This document shows, piece after piece, positions 34,487 through 45,035 of a DNA stretch of 64,000 nt. The notes below the pieces were generated by a model that was given only the letters and a program-made list of their open reading frames with translations, did not search any database and was not told the origin of the DNA. The position numbers were made by a program, and so were the translations under genes. Numbering within the stretch: the first letter of the stretch is position 1; every line of letters begins with the position of its first letter. Source of the DNA: Bimastos eiseni (Eukaryota > Annelida > Clitellata > Crassiclitellata > Lumbricidae); contig OY365822.1 in the NCBI GenBank assembly GCA_959347315.1, positions 13,495,519 through 13,559,518 on the forward strand, in the 5' to 3' direction.

Positions 34487-35497
34487 CTATGGCTTTTCTT
34501 GCGCGTGACCTTTCATGTGTTTTGTTAGATGGCAAGACTGTGTGAATAATTTCTTACAAAACTGACATATGTATGGTTTTTCCCCAGAATGGGTTCTCAG
34601 GTGACGATTCAGATTATTACGTATGGCAAATGATTTAAGACAAAACTGGCATTTGTATGAATTTTCTCCAGTATGGGTTCTCATGTGACAATTCAGATGA
34701 TTACGTAGGGCAAATGATTTCAGACATAACTGGCAAATGTATGGTTTTTCTCCAGTGTGGGTTCTCGTGTGAGAATTCAGGTTAGAATTATTGGCAAATA
34801 CTTTCTGACAATACAGGCATTTGTATGGTTTTTCTCCAGTATGGGTTCTCATGTGACAATTCAGGGTACCACTTTGCGCAAATGTTCTATGGCATAGTTG
34901 ACATTTGATTGGTTTTTCTCCTGTATGAGTTCTCATGTGACAATTCAGGGTACAACTTTCCGCAAATGTTTTATGGCATAATCGGCATTTGAATGGTTTT
35001 TCTCCAGTATGAGTTCTCATGTGACGACTTAGAATATAACCTAGGGCAAATGATTTCAGACATAACTTGCATTTGTATGGTTTTTCTCCAGTATGGGTTC
35101 TCATGTGACAATTCAGGGTACCACTTTGCGCAAATGTTCTATGGCATAGTTGACATTTGAATGGTTTTTCTCCTGTATGAGTTCTAATGTGACAATTCAA
35201 GGTACAACTTTCCGCAAATGTTTTATGGCATAATCGGCATTTGAATGGTTTTTCTCCAGTATGAGTTCTCATGTGACGACTTAGAATATAACCTAGGGCA
35301 AATGATTTCAGACATAACTTGCATTTGTATGGTTTTTCTCCAGTATGGGTTCTCATGTGACAATTCAGGGTACTACTTACAGCAAATGCTTCCTGGCATA
35401 GTCGGCATTTGTATGGTTTTGCCCTGTGTAGCTTCTCATGTGATGATTCAGAGTATAACCTGTGGCGAATAATTTCAGACATAGTTGGTATTTGCAT
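34487..35497 (-). CDS. C2H2 zinc-finger protein with 11 tandem fingers
   Basis: 336 residues from the ATG at 35497. Eleven Kruppel-type C2H2 fingers with TGEKP linkers fill almost the whole protein, each with intact Cys2His2. Fingers 2-4 and 5-7 are near-identical trios (LGYILSRH, AESCTLNCH, AQSGTLNCH), a recent 252-bp internal duplication. Such arrays bind DNA, one finger per about 3 bases, usually as nuclear regulators; no KRAB, SCAN or BTB domain is visible. The stop falls inside a linker (EKP, stop), so the array may be truncated at the end. Upstream, another finger (CKYQLCLKLFATGYTLNHH) is present in a different frame, one base out in its linker. The current start may therefore be a remnant of a longer protein, or an upstream exon may be missing. 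Confidence 0.85.
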   Translation of the reverse strand: MQIPTMSEIIRHRLYSESSHEKLHRAKPYKCRLCQEAFAVSSTLNCHMRTHTGEKPYKCKLCLKSFALGYILSRHMRTHTGEKPFKCRLCHKTFAESCTLNCHIRTHTGEKPFKCQLCHRTFAQSGTLNCHMRTHTGEKPYKCKLCLKSFALGYILSRHMRTHTGEKPFKCRLCHKTFAESCTLNCHMRTHTGEKPIKCQLCHRTFAQSGTLNCHMRTHTGEKPYKCLYCQKVFANNSNLNSHTRTHTGEKPYICQLCLKSFALRNHLNCHMRTHTGENSYKCQFCLKSFAIRNNLNRHLRTHSGEKPYICQFCKKLFTQSCHLTKHMKGHAQEKP

Positions 35498-35533
35498 GGA
35501 TTTTCTGCAGTAAGTCCAGTGTCTGCTTTGCAC

Positions 35534-36269
35534 TTTAATTTTCAGTATATGACTTCATGGATTTCCACTGCATGCGTTTCCGTCTGTCTCTTCAAAGTAA
35601 TATACCGTATATAATGAGTTCATACATAATGACCACTAGCATAGTATTTGATCCAGTAATTGTTTAGTAAAAATGGTTTTAAAACACATGTCATGTAGAG
35701 TCATATGTGTGATCTGTCCCCGTGTTAGGTTAAGTCTCCTATCCTGATCTACAAAAGATATATTCTATCCGATATTGGCACTTCCTTTTGTAGTGGATTT
35801 TAAAAGAACAAATATTCCATGCAGCATTTAGAATGAAATTCTATGACACAGGCTTCTTAAATAATTGTACCACATCAAACTTTACGAGTTTCTAGCAATA
35901 TACATTCCTGAAATCCAAGAAAGTGAATTTTTATTTGCAATAGAGAAGTAATAATGGTCGAGCCCTACTATGTGCGTGTTTATTATGGACGACGACAAAT
36001 AGCTAGCTAACTCCACAATATTGAGTCTAACAATAAGTTTAGAAATCCTCTCATTTTGTGGGTAGGCCTACATTATGATGCAAATGGAAATGTTTATAAA
36101 CCTGGAAAACTTTATTTTTATCGAACGCTCACATAATTTGTCGACAAAGAATATTTTAAACTGTTCGGTTTAGAATGTAGCTATATTAATGACGTCATCG
36201 TTAGTTGCGTTCTATACGTTCAAGTCAATATTCGTTTAATCGTAACCAAGCTGACAAACCGGTTCTAGG
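35534..36269. other. No recognisable gene; flank of the zinc-finger gene
   Basis: AT-rich sequence. No splice-bounded upstream exon for the zinc-finger gene could be supported. Confidence 0.4.
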
Positions 36270-37288
36270 GCAATTCGTCGCAGGACAGTTCGTCGCGGAC
36301 AATTCGCCGCGTACAATTCGTCGCGGATATTTTTCGCGGACAATTCGTCGCGGTCAATTATAATATTCTACAGGATCTTAAATGACCAGAAGTTTAGAGT
36401 AGGATATAATACGCTTGGTCACGAGTCTACCTGGGTTGAAATAGGATTGCTTGGTTCCTTTAATATTCCTTTAATATTAAATATGCTTATTACGATTGTT
36501 GTAACATTGTTAATACTGTAACTGCATTAAAGTGCTTAAGCTGCTATTGTACATGAACTGTAGATATTCTAACCTGTAACCTGCGATTGTTTGAATATAG
36601 TTAAGGGTAGTTAGGTTCGTTATAGTTCTGAAATGCTTAAATAGCTAAAACTATCGATCTACCGATGTACGGTTATCTGACTTTCTAGAATTCTACTTAA
36701 TGTGGGGGTTGCCCTAACTAGCGGGGTATACAGTCCCTATTTGGGTCTCCCTTGGTGATCAGCAACAGTACTGTCTGTTATTACTCAAAACATTGTATTA
36801 TGAATTATGCTGTGTTACTGAATAACACACTGATTGATTGTTGATTATAATATGAAAATGATGGTAAATGCTTCATTGAATAACCCTACAAATACACTGC
36901 AATATTAGAACTGAAATATAATAATAGACTGTAAAGTTTTTCAAGCTATTTAGGCCTAATATCAAGTTTTGATCAAATATATACGCTATAATAGGGCTTA
37001 TGAAATCCTGAAGGTACTCTGATCTAACATATTGTCAACTAAATGTTAATAATTCTTGGGAAAAAATCCTCTCCGAAGTCGTTCGAGTTTTAGTAAATCG
37101 TTACGATGGGTTCACCGTTTAATCCATTAAATCGAAGAAAGCTAACAACCTGGCATTGACACTATAGATGCACTGATATTTACCGCGACGAATTGTCCGC
37201 GCCGAATTGTCCAATTTTCTCCGTCGAGTTGTCCGCGCCGAATTGTCCTGCGACGAATTGTACGCGCCGAATTGTCCGGCGACGAATC
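36270..37288. mobile_element. Foldback-type element with arrays of a 14-15-bp unit as inverted ends
   Basis: The left arm (36270-36356) is about six copies of GGACAATTCGTCGCG. The right arm (37182-37288) has about seven copies in reverse orientation (CGCGACGAATTGTCC). The core of about 0.8 kb has no coding frame and contains a LINE 3' tail copy (36697-36845). No target-site duplication could be identified. Long inverted arrays of short repeats are the hallmark of foldback-type elements; the superfamily is unknown. Confidence 0.7.
36697..36845 (+). mobile_element. Non-LTR retrotransposon 3' tail, copy 1
   Basis: GGGGGTTGCCCTAACTAGCG ... TGGGTCTCCCTTGG ... TGATTGATTG. The same order of words occurs at 52795-52942 (GGGGTGGCCCTAACAAGCGG ... 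GAGTCCCTCGGG ... TGATTGATTG), ending in a TGAT microsatellite as LINE tails often do. Confidence 0.6.
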
Positions 37289-37539
37289 ATTCGGTCAACG
37301 ACAAATCGCAACTTAATCTACAGAGTTAAATTTAATAAAATCTGTGTGCCAGAGTCAGACACCTAAAGTTCTTCGGTAAAACTGCAGTTTAGTGGATTTT
37401 ATTCCACAAAATATTCATCAGAAAAAATAGCATATTTAGGCTAATTATTTGGCGTGAATAGATGTCGAACTGTATCTAAAATGGAGACGGGATCGATGAA
37501 TATGAAGAACGTGCAAGTAGAAACTAGATTGATGAAAGA

Positions 37540-37990
37540 AATTATGCGTGAATGGAGGCTAGATTGATGAAAATATCGATCATGCTTAAGTAGAAGCCGG
37601 TTTGATGCAACATTGTCGATATGACGGATGTAAACAAAGTCGTGTGCGCAAAAACTCGATTGATGAAAATAAATATACCTAAATGGAAGCTGGATTGATG
37701 AAAAGACATATACCTAAATGGATAGCTGGATTGATGAAAATAAATATGCCTAAATGGAAGCTGGATCGATGAAAAGAAATAGACCAATGCCTGAATGGAA
37801 GCTCGATTGATGACAAAATGTCGTCACGATGGAATCTAGTGGAACTTCTTATCAACATCTTGTTTTATTGTATAATACTCTAAAATACATTTGCAAAATT
37901 CCATTTATTGATCCAGCTTCTATTTAAGCACATTGATTATCCTCAATCCAGTTTCTACTTAAAGATACATGATATAATGTAGGAAATACA
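37540..37990. repeat. Minisatellite of GGAAGCTGGATTGATGAAAA units with inverted partner
   Basis: About seven imperfect units of 33-40 bp (AAATGGAAGCTGGATTGATG and variants) lie at 37540-37815. The inverted form (GATCCAGCTTCTATTTAAGC, AATCCAGTTTCTACTTAA) follows at 37910-37970, so the region could fold back. The core word is the one shared with the elements at 31.0 and 43.2 kb. Confidence 0.75.
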
Positions 37991-38045
37991 TGATAAAATA
38001 CGCTAAAATACAGGAGAAGAATTAACTGGGAAATAATTAAATACG

Positions 38046-38354
38046 CTAACCTACAGGTTTGCCAGTTCTTTTTTTAGTTCCCCTTAGTTCAAAATATACA
38101 TGTATTTCTGTAGATATACAGATATATGCCTCGCCTCTGTCGAGGCGAGGCATGACGTTGCGGTCGTCCTTGCGTGGTAAGGTGAATTCATGGGTTCGTG
38201 GACGCATGTTGTACTTGCTAGAACGAAGCGCAGGCAGGCACTTCCTCAGAACATGACCTGGGTTATTTAAAATGGCCCTAAACAATCGCCCATCTGCTTC
38301 TCTAGCCAGATTCTCCGCAGTCGGTGATGAGGAGGGAAGATATCCACACTCCAC
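38046..38354 (-). mobile_element. C-terminal tail of a retrotransposon reverse-transcriptase polyprotein
   Basis: The minus-strand frame reads LAREADGRLFRAILNNPGHV, then LRKCLP, and YNMRPRTHEFTLPRKDDRN. The pattern ADxxLFxxIlxNPxHVLxxLLP...YNLRPRxHxFxLP is one I associate with the tails of animal LINE-type ORF2 proteins. No RT core is adjacent, so it is a fragment. The clade is uncertain. Confidence 0.5.
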
Positions 38355-38812
38355 AACGAATCATCTTGTTGATGAGATGCTGAATTCTGGTCCGGTCCCT
38401 GTCATTTGTAAACCCTCACCATGCAGGAGAGGTGTACACTAAAGAGGCAACTGTGGTAGCCCTAGCCACTTGGGAGATGGACGAGGTAGGGTGACCATGG
38501 GAGCGAACGACCCGCATTGCTCAAATGGATGAAGCGCAAGAAGATGATAGGAAGATGATACCTCATCCAAATGAGCCGTCATTCCCAAGTCAGAGTTGAT
38601 GACCATACCCCCAACTCATTTTGGCTCCTTAACCCTCTCTGCTCCCGGAACAATAATATTTGTGATGGACAGGTGTGTTGGCTCACTCCCTTTCTAAATA
38701 TGATCAGTTCTCGGGTTTTGGCGGGTTCAATCGGAGATTGTCACTCTTAACCCAATTTTAGCCCCATTTTTATGTAATCGAACTCCTCTGTCACATAGAG
38801 TCGGTGCTGTTA
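38355..38812. other. No recognisable gene
   Basis: Short spacer between the retrotransposon tail and the Mab-21-like pseudogene. Confidence 0.4.
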
Positions 38813-40713
38813 TCAAGCAGATTTTACGAAAACATCGTCAATAAACAGCAAGCAACCTACATTCAATGTTTCTCTTTCCTGTTGATTAGTATGATCTACA
38901 AAAACCGCCATGCAGAAGTGCATTGCTTGTTGGTTTTCTGATGTGGCAAAATGCAGAGCAGCCATACAGGCCAAAGCGGAAGTAGCAATTCCGTTGGATA
39001 TTGAACCCTCACTTTGTAGAACCTTTCTAAGAGATTCTCTCGACACGAGTGACTGAAGTCGTTATTCTGATGGACTATTAATTTTTGATCCAGCTATATT
39101 TTCCATGAGATACTGAGCACGCAGGAAATTAAACTGTCTATTTTGTTCTGCGTACGTTTTCGGAAAGTTACGATACTTGGATCTTATCGGTTGCATCGAA
39201 ATTGTGTTTAGAAATTCCAAAAGGAGACTGCTATCACATGAAATTTCTCCGAAATCTAAGCCATGAGCAATATGCAAAATGTTCACCAGATCATCATGAT
39301 ACGTGAAACTTAAGATTTTCTCTCCTGTTAGAAATAAATATTCAACTGTTAGGCTCTGACGCAGTCCTGACCTAAAACCGCCTTTAATTATAAAACGACA
39401 TCTTTCATGACACTGTGTGAATCTGGAAGTACGCATGAATTCAATTTTTTATGCTAGATTAATTTTCCGGCTTTTCACCAGAGACCTCATGTGTTTCACA
39501 CCAATCTGGACTTTGTCTGAAAACTGTAACTTCCTCTCAGTCAATGATAGTCCGGCTATGTAATTTTTCACGAACCAATGACAAAGAATTATTGATTTTG
39601 AAAATTCGTTTAGTTGCACTATAGTCTTGTCAAGCAATGTGGAGTACGATGGCTCATGAAATAGATTTGCTTCAGAGATGAAATAGTTTGGACAGAGTCT
39701 CCTCTCTAGCCATTCGGAAAGCATCTGTATTAAGGCAGTACATATTGCAAATAGAGAAGATGAGTTCCACAAATCCGGCAGCATCTCTTCACAAGTCCAT
39801 AACATCAGAGTCTTTAAATGATACGTACAGAGAACCTCATCCTCTTTTGGACAATCTTTTTGTATTAATTTTCTCTTGGCGAAGAACCTCAACAAGTGGT
39901 AGACGATCTGTGGAATTCTCTAGTCCAATTCTGAAGCAAGATCACTTCTGCAACTGAAAACGACGATCTCCACTGTCGTTTATCTTCTCTGCAAGAACGA
40001 TGCTGAACATAAACTACATGACAGCCATTTTGTACAACCTTGGAGATTGTATCAATCGTCGGCCATCCACAATTTCTATGTCTGATAGGCCAATGCTGTG
40101 CTTCCTTCGGCCATTGAGGGCACCACACGCTCGCAACAGTATCACGTTCACAATATACATCATCGTCTGAATAATATTTAATTGCTGGACCACAAACACT
40201 GTGTGGCAACTCACTTCCGTTGGATATATAAAGGGTATAGGAATTTGACAGATCAGACCTATCTATCGCTGTGTAGCTGTTTTCAGGAACTGTATGCTTA
40301 AATTCGTACTTTCTGTCTTTCCAATTATAGATCATATCCCCGAGAATTTGCAATCGAACAAAACTTGGATACGTCTGATATGGTTCAATCTTGTAGCACT
40401 CGATCGTTTCAAATAGGCCACTTATATCACTTGGCAACACAGGAAAATCGTCAATGCAGGCCAGCTGATCAGATTCTGAAATTTGGAAGTCTGTGTCACC
40501 GATGCATGACTTATGCATATGGATATGGAACTCTACGTTCCTGATGCACGTAATCCAATACTCCTTTGCTGCCGTTCTCGTCGAGTGGTGTAAGTCATGC
40601 TTGTAATCAGAAACAGTGGAAAAGGACGACACTTGACGCAATTGACATTCACCAATAATAAAGGCAGATGCCATTCCTTCATTGTTTTTGTTTTTACTCT
40701 CACTCTCCATCAT
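38813..40713 (-). pseudogene. Mab-21 / cGAS-like-receptor (cGLR) family gene, broken
   Basis: From the ATG at 40713 the minus strand encodes a nucleotidyltransferase-fold remnant: GDTDFQIS (possible DxD acidic pair) and YPSFVRLQILG. The Mab-21 signature follows: GPAI, QWPKEAQHWPIRHRNCGWP, GCHVVYVQHRS and WRSSFSVAEVILLQNW. A frameshift near 39895 moves the rest into another frame, where LCTYHLKTLMLWTCEE and NYFISEANLF continue the domain. That frame then runs to 38813 with in-frame stops at about 39450 and 39062. The tail (ALACMAALHFATSENQQAMH) could be a helical-repeat segment. Intact relatives include cGAS and invertebrate cGLRs, which make cyclic dinucleotide signals in antiviral immunity, and Mab-21 developmental proteins. 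One frameshift and two stops make this copy non-functional as it stands. Confidence 0.82.
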
Positions 40714-40733
40714 CTTAAAGAAAACACATTATA

Positions 40734-40880
40734 ATGATCAGCTGCAGTCTCGTCACCACCACAACCACCGTCATCGTTATAATGATCAGCAGCAGTCTCG
40801 TCATCACCACCACCGTCATCGTCATCATCATTGTATTCGTCATTATTATCAACACTGTAAATATGATCGCTATTCTCGTT
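40734..40880. repeat. CAT/CGT-rich repeat with a duplicated 55-bp unit
   Basis: ATAATGATCAGC(T/A)GCAGTCTCGTC occurs twice (40732 and 40780), each followed by CACCAC/CATCGT triplets. It lies just upstream of the Mab-21-like gene. Confidence 0.75.
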
Positions 40881-41461
40881 AACACATTTATCACTCGCTT
40901 GTCCACTGATCGTCTTTAGGCCTAAATGGCATTGCGCTATTCTTTAAAAAGCCGTATACGATAGGCTACTTAAGATTCCGACCATATGACAGTCATCAAT
41001 AATTAATTATAGACCTAAGTTGGTTTAAATATAAAACAGCAAACCTGGGTGTTGACAACATAATAGGATCAGATTTGGGGATACGATATTAAATAGTTAC
41101 TACCTTTAGCTGGAAACGTAAGAGACACAGGACTGCGCAATGCACTGACTACGGTTGTTTTAGGTTGGCAATATCGTATGCGACTAACTTCCGGGCAGAC
41201 TTAGAAATGTAATGTCAGACTTGACAATTTACAACTGATATGTGGACTCATGTATAAGGCTTAATAGGCCTGTGCGACTGAAATTGATGATGGATAAAAT
41301 AAACAGACAAAGCTTTAGTGAAATTAGCGCAAATAGTCACAAAACAAGGTTGAATGACGTCGTTCGATTGCTAGACCTGCCTTAGACTAAGAAAACAGTG
41401 AAGAACTATAGCATCTCCACTTTTTGTACAGAGTCATCTTCTAAATACTATAACGACGTGA

Positions 41462-41592
41462 GTAACCTCTTCGCCGAATTTTAATGACATAAGTCCTCCA
41501 ACATTCTAAAGGCCTATGATCTGTATGTACGTATATTATAGGCGCAGTAGAATGTTGGAGGACTTATGCGATCAAAATTCAGCGAAGCGTTT
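41462..41592. repeat. Long hairpin: about 50-bp inverted arms, 20-bp perfect core
   Basis: CATAAGTCCTCCAACATTCT in the left arm is exactly complementary to AGAATGTTGGAGGACTTATG in the right. Outward pairing continues (CTTCGCCGAATTTTAATG with GATCAAAATTCAGCGAAG), and the loop is about 30 bases. A short palindromic transposon of mariner type is the likeliest reading, because the right end inverts to CAGTAAACGCTTCGC next to a TA. Confidence 0.8.
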
Positions 41593-41599
41593 ACTGTAC

Positions 41600-43240
41600 A
41601 TATATATATGCATTTATATATATTATATATATATATATAATATATATATATATAAATTGGTGATATTACATGTTAGGTAACCTTATGTACAGTTTATTTC
41701 ACACTAAAATGCACGAGGAAATCACAGAAGTCCACAAAGTAATAATGGGGCCGATACTTATTAAATTCGATTTTAGTTTAAATCACAAACGAAATAAACA
41801 CGCGACTTTTTAATGAAATAAATTTTTATCGTGGATGTTGGACATAGCCTACTTTCCAATGGGGAGGAAGTATTTCTAGACGGAATATCCGCTTAGTGAC
41901 AGTAATCAATCCTGAGAAGACTCTGTTCGGAGGTCGGCATTATTTTGACACCCGACCTGATAATAGTCGAGGTGGTAGGCCTAAGGATGCAAACAATAAT
42001 AAATAAATATTGTGTAGCCATGAAAGAGAACTGTCCATTGTAGACACTTAGTAGCTTTTGACGACATAGTATATGAAGTAGGTCTGTGTTAAAATGACGA
42101 GTGGACAAAGACGCTACAGCAAGTTTGGCAGTGTTGGTCAGGTAAAAAAAGCCTAAGTGGCAGATCTAACAAGTGTGTTTGAGAAAGGATCATAATGTAA
42201 ACTTGAATCTGTTGTCTGTCTGCTAATACGCTTTCAGCAAAATGTTTCAATCGCAGGCTGTACATCTCTTACTTGACCAATGACTATTTATCTGCCATTT
42301 GATGTTTACGCCTCATATTGTTTGACTTTAATGCAATCACTGCCGCGCATATTAACCACTTCTTTATAAGTTTCAAATCGTTAGGCGCAAGAGCGTAGTA
42401 ACGCGTAAGCATTGTAAGCATTTCAACCGCTTTGCGGAAGCAGAGAAACAGTCCGTGACGTTACCTCGACGTGGTCGAAATAACCAGAAAACCGGGCACA
42501 AAGATATCTATCTACATTTTACAAAAGTCTTTTGGCTCCATTGGGAATTAATTGAACACGATTACGATGTCTAGATATGTGATGAAGGAGACTGGGGCAC
42601 CTTGCATAGGGCAGCATGATGGCATGATCTTCTGTGGTTTTCTTGATAATTTACGGTACTTTTAACCTAATTTCGATTGCAGTTTGAACCTCTGGCTTAT
42701 TTATTCGTTTTAATGTTGTTCTGGCTATATATTTTTTTTGCAAAAATAGTTAAGTCTTCGGTGCATCAAAGTAAAATAATAACACATTTTGTGAGGAATG
42801 GAATTTTTAAGCGACCACAAGTATGCCCTAGCGGATTGATTTTTAATGAGCGATGATATGTGTTATATAGGATTTGTTTGTATATATAGTTCAAGCTGTT
42901 TACATGTCTTTTTATGCAAGACTACAACAAGGGGCACGATGGGTATATGAACTGTGGCGCACCATGAGCATTGATCATGGTACCACAAGAGCTTTGATCA
43001 ATATGACATCAAGGAAATAGTGTCGCCAGGCAAGTCTGTGGATACCCTAGGTCTATGCCTGCATGTAGGTGTGGCCTAGACTATAGTAAGAAATGTAGAA
43101 TTATTTTAAAAATAGATTGGATTTCGTATCGTGTAACATACTGACGCCTAAGGCAATACGGTCCAGGAATAACTGTCTGTAAGAATTATTAACATCATGT
43201 GTATTCGCCATCAAGCCTATGGCCTACATCACAACAAATT
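41600..43240. other. No recognisable gene; TA microsatellite at the left edge
   Basis: 41600-41655 is an imperfect (TA)n palindrome. The remainder has no supportable coding region. Confidence 0.5.
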
Positions 43241-43365
43241 TAACTTCTTTTCATATAAATCCAGCTCCCAATTTTACACATTATTTTCATCAATTTATCC
43301 AGCATCTAGTTATATTAATATCGGAGTATAGAATCTTCGGACTATCGAACCTCCGGACCATCATA
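43241..43365. mobile_element. Fragment of the TTCGATAGTCCGAAG element family
   Basis: TCTTTTCATATAAATCCAGC, CCCAATTTTACACATT and CTTCGGACTATCGAACCTCC reproduce, in the same order, the right half of the element at 31013-31258. Confidence 0.75.
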
Positions 43366-44339
43366 ATTATTGCCGTCGTTTTGCATTGTAAAACCAAGAT
43401 TCGATGAGGAAGTTGCGTATCTGTCGTAATCAATCGTTTATGATATAATCAAAGAATTTGTACGTCGATGCTCTTTGCTGCTCTTAGCGCTTTATTGCGG
43501 ACGAGTATTTTTTAAATTTGCGCTACCGTGTGTAGTTAAAGTTACAGACATACGCATGTTTTTGTCTTCTTGAATTTTTTTAAAAGACTCTTATTTTAAG
43601 ACATTGCTAGGAATGTTTTGTCACTCAGTTACATTTGTTGTCCAGGTGGTCAGACCTCGTCTTCTGGGGTCACAGAGAAGATAGGCCTATCCCGAAAGGC
43701 AGACAGTTTTGAAGCAGGATGCATTTCAACAGGCGCGAAATAAAATTATCGCCTCATTATTACTATTATTGGTGGTGTCGTTGTGCCCCAATGTGAGCCG
43801 TGGCTTTGTAGGACATCCCTACATTGAACTGTTTTGACGATAGGCGGTTTGCATTAATTTTAAGGGATACATATGACAGTTTGAAAATAAAATACTATTT
43901 CTAATCCTGACCAAACATGGAGTGGATGCATTTGTGAGCAAATGTTGCTATTCTGTTGCTCTACAGCATGCCACACAGAGTCTAGTGCATTTTTCAAAAC
44001 GAAAACACAAACAAACACTTTGAAAGTTTGTTTGCGAAGTCTTAGCAATGAAGCATGTATATTAGGCCTACAGTTTTACAGACTGTTGATTAATACAAAA
44101 GGTATAAACCACAACTCGTATAAATAACGTCCTTGTCTGCTAGTTAATCTTTCCATTCACATTATTTTGACTATGGTTTTTTTGAAGAAATTTTATAAAG
44201 AGCTGAGTTGATTTGGTTTGAATTTGGAATTGTTTTCCCTTAATTTCGTTTTGAAGTGCGTGGTTCTTTAAAGTCCATGGAATTGGCAAATTAATCTCTG
44301 CAGCAAAAGTGTTTTAAGCGCTGCAACTGTGTGGAATCG

Positions 44340-44470
44340 CGTCTTTTCTGTGGTTGTCCCGGAGATCTGGAACGACCTTCCTTCAGAGCTGCAATTGCAA
44401 CCTGGTATCCTATCTGAAGTCATCATGAACATACTTAAATATGTTCTTCGTGCTGACCACGCTAGAGCAG
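44340..44470 (+). mobile_element. LINE ORF2 tail remnant (VFSVVVPEIWNDLPSEL)
   Basis: The plus strand reads RVFSVVVPEIWNDLPSELQ, the CR1/L2-type C-terminal signature (FSVxxPxxWNxLPxEL). A more degraded counterpart lies at about 45780-45890 in the second copy of the segmental duplication. Confidence 0.65.
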
Positions 44471-44834
44471 GGAGCGCCTATGAGTAGGTTCGCGTAAGGA
44501 CGCTATACAAATTCCAAAATGAATAGAGCCTATATAAGTTATCAATAATACTGTCGACCACATAAGGAAAGCAGCTTTCGTAGAACTGTAGCAGCATTCA
44601 ACCTATTTAACGATTAGCACTAAATCATGTTGTGTATCATCAAATGTACTAATATTGAAGTGTCACTGTTTCTTATTTTACCAGGTGAAGGAACATGGGA
44701 AGACACTTCAAGTGCAGTCGCAGAGTATAACTAAAGTCGTAAGAATACAATTATATAGTCAGCCTAAATTAAACCTTGCCAGGAATTATCATCTGATAGT
44801 GCATAAAGGAACTCAGACATAGGATTAGCCACAC

Positions 44835-45035
44835 ATGTGCCGGTTTTGTCATAAATTATTCACTCTACGTAGCACTCTGGAAGACCACGCGAGAGTTCAT
44901 ACTAGTGAGAAACCATACAAATGCCAGTTGTATAAGAAATCGTTTACTCAGCATTGTCCTCTAAGAAGGCACATGAGAATTCATACTGGAGAGAAACCAT
45001 ACAAGTGTCAGATATATAAAAAAATTTGGGAATAA
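44835..45035 (+). pseudogene. C2H2 zinc-finger remnant, first duplicate
   Basis: One complete finger ([17 protein letters not shown] then ARVH), a second that has lost its second Cys to Tyr (CQLYKKSF), and a third cut off by a stop after CQIYKKIWE. Linkers are TSEKPY and TGEKPY. It lies in copy 1 of the segmental duplication and is non-functional. Confidence 0.8.
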
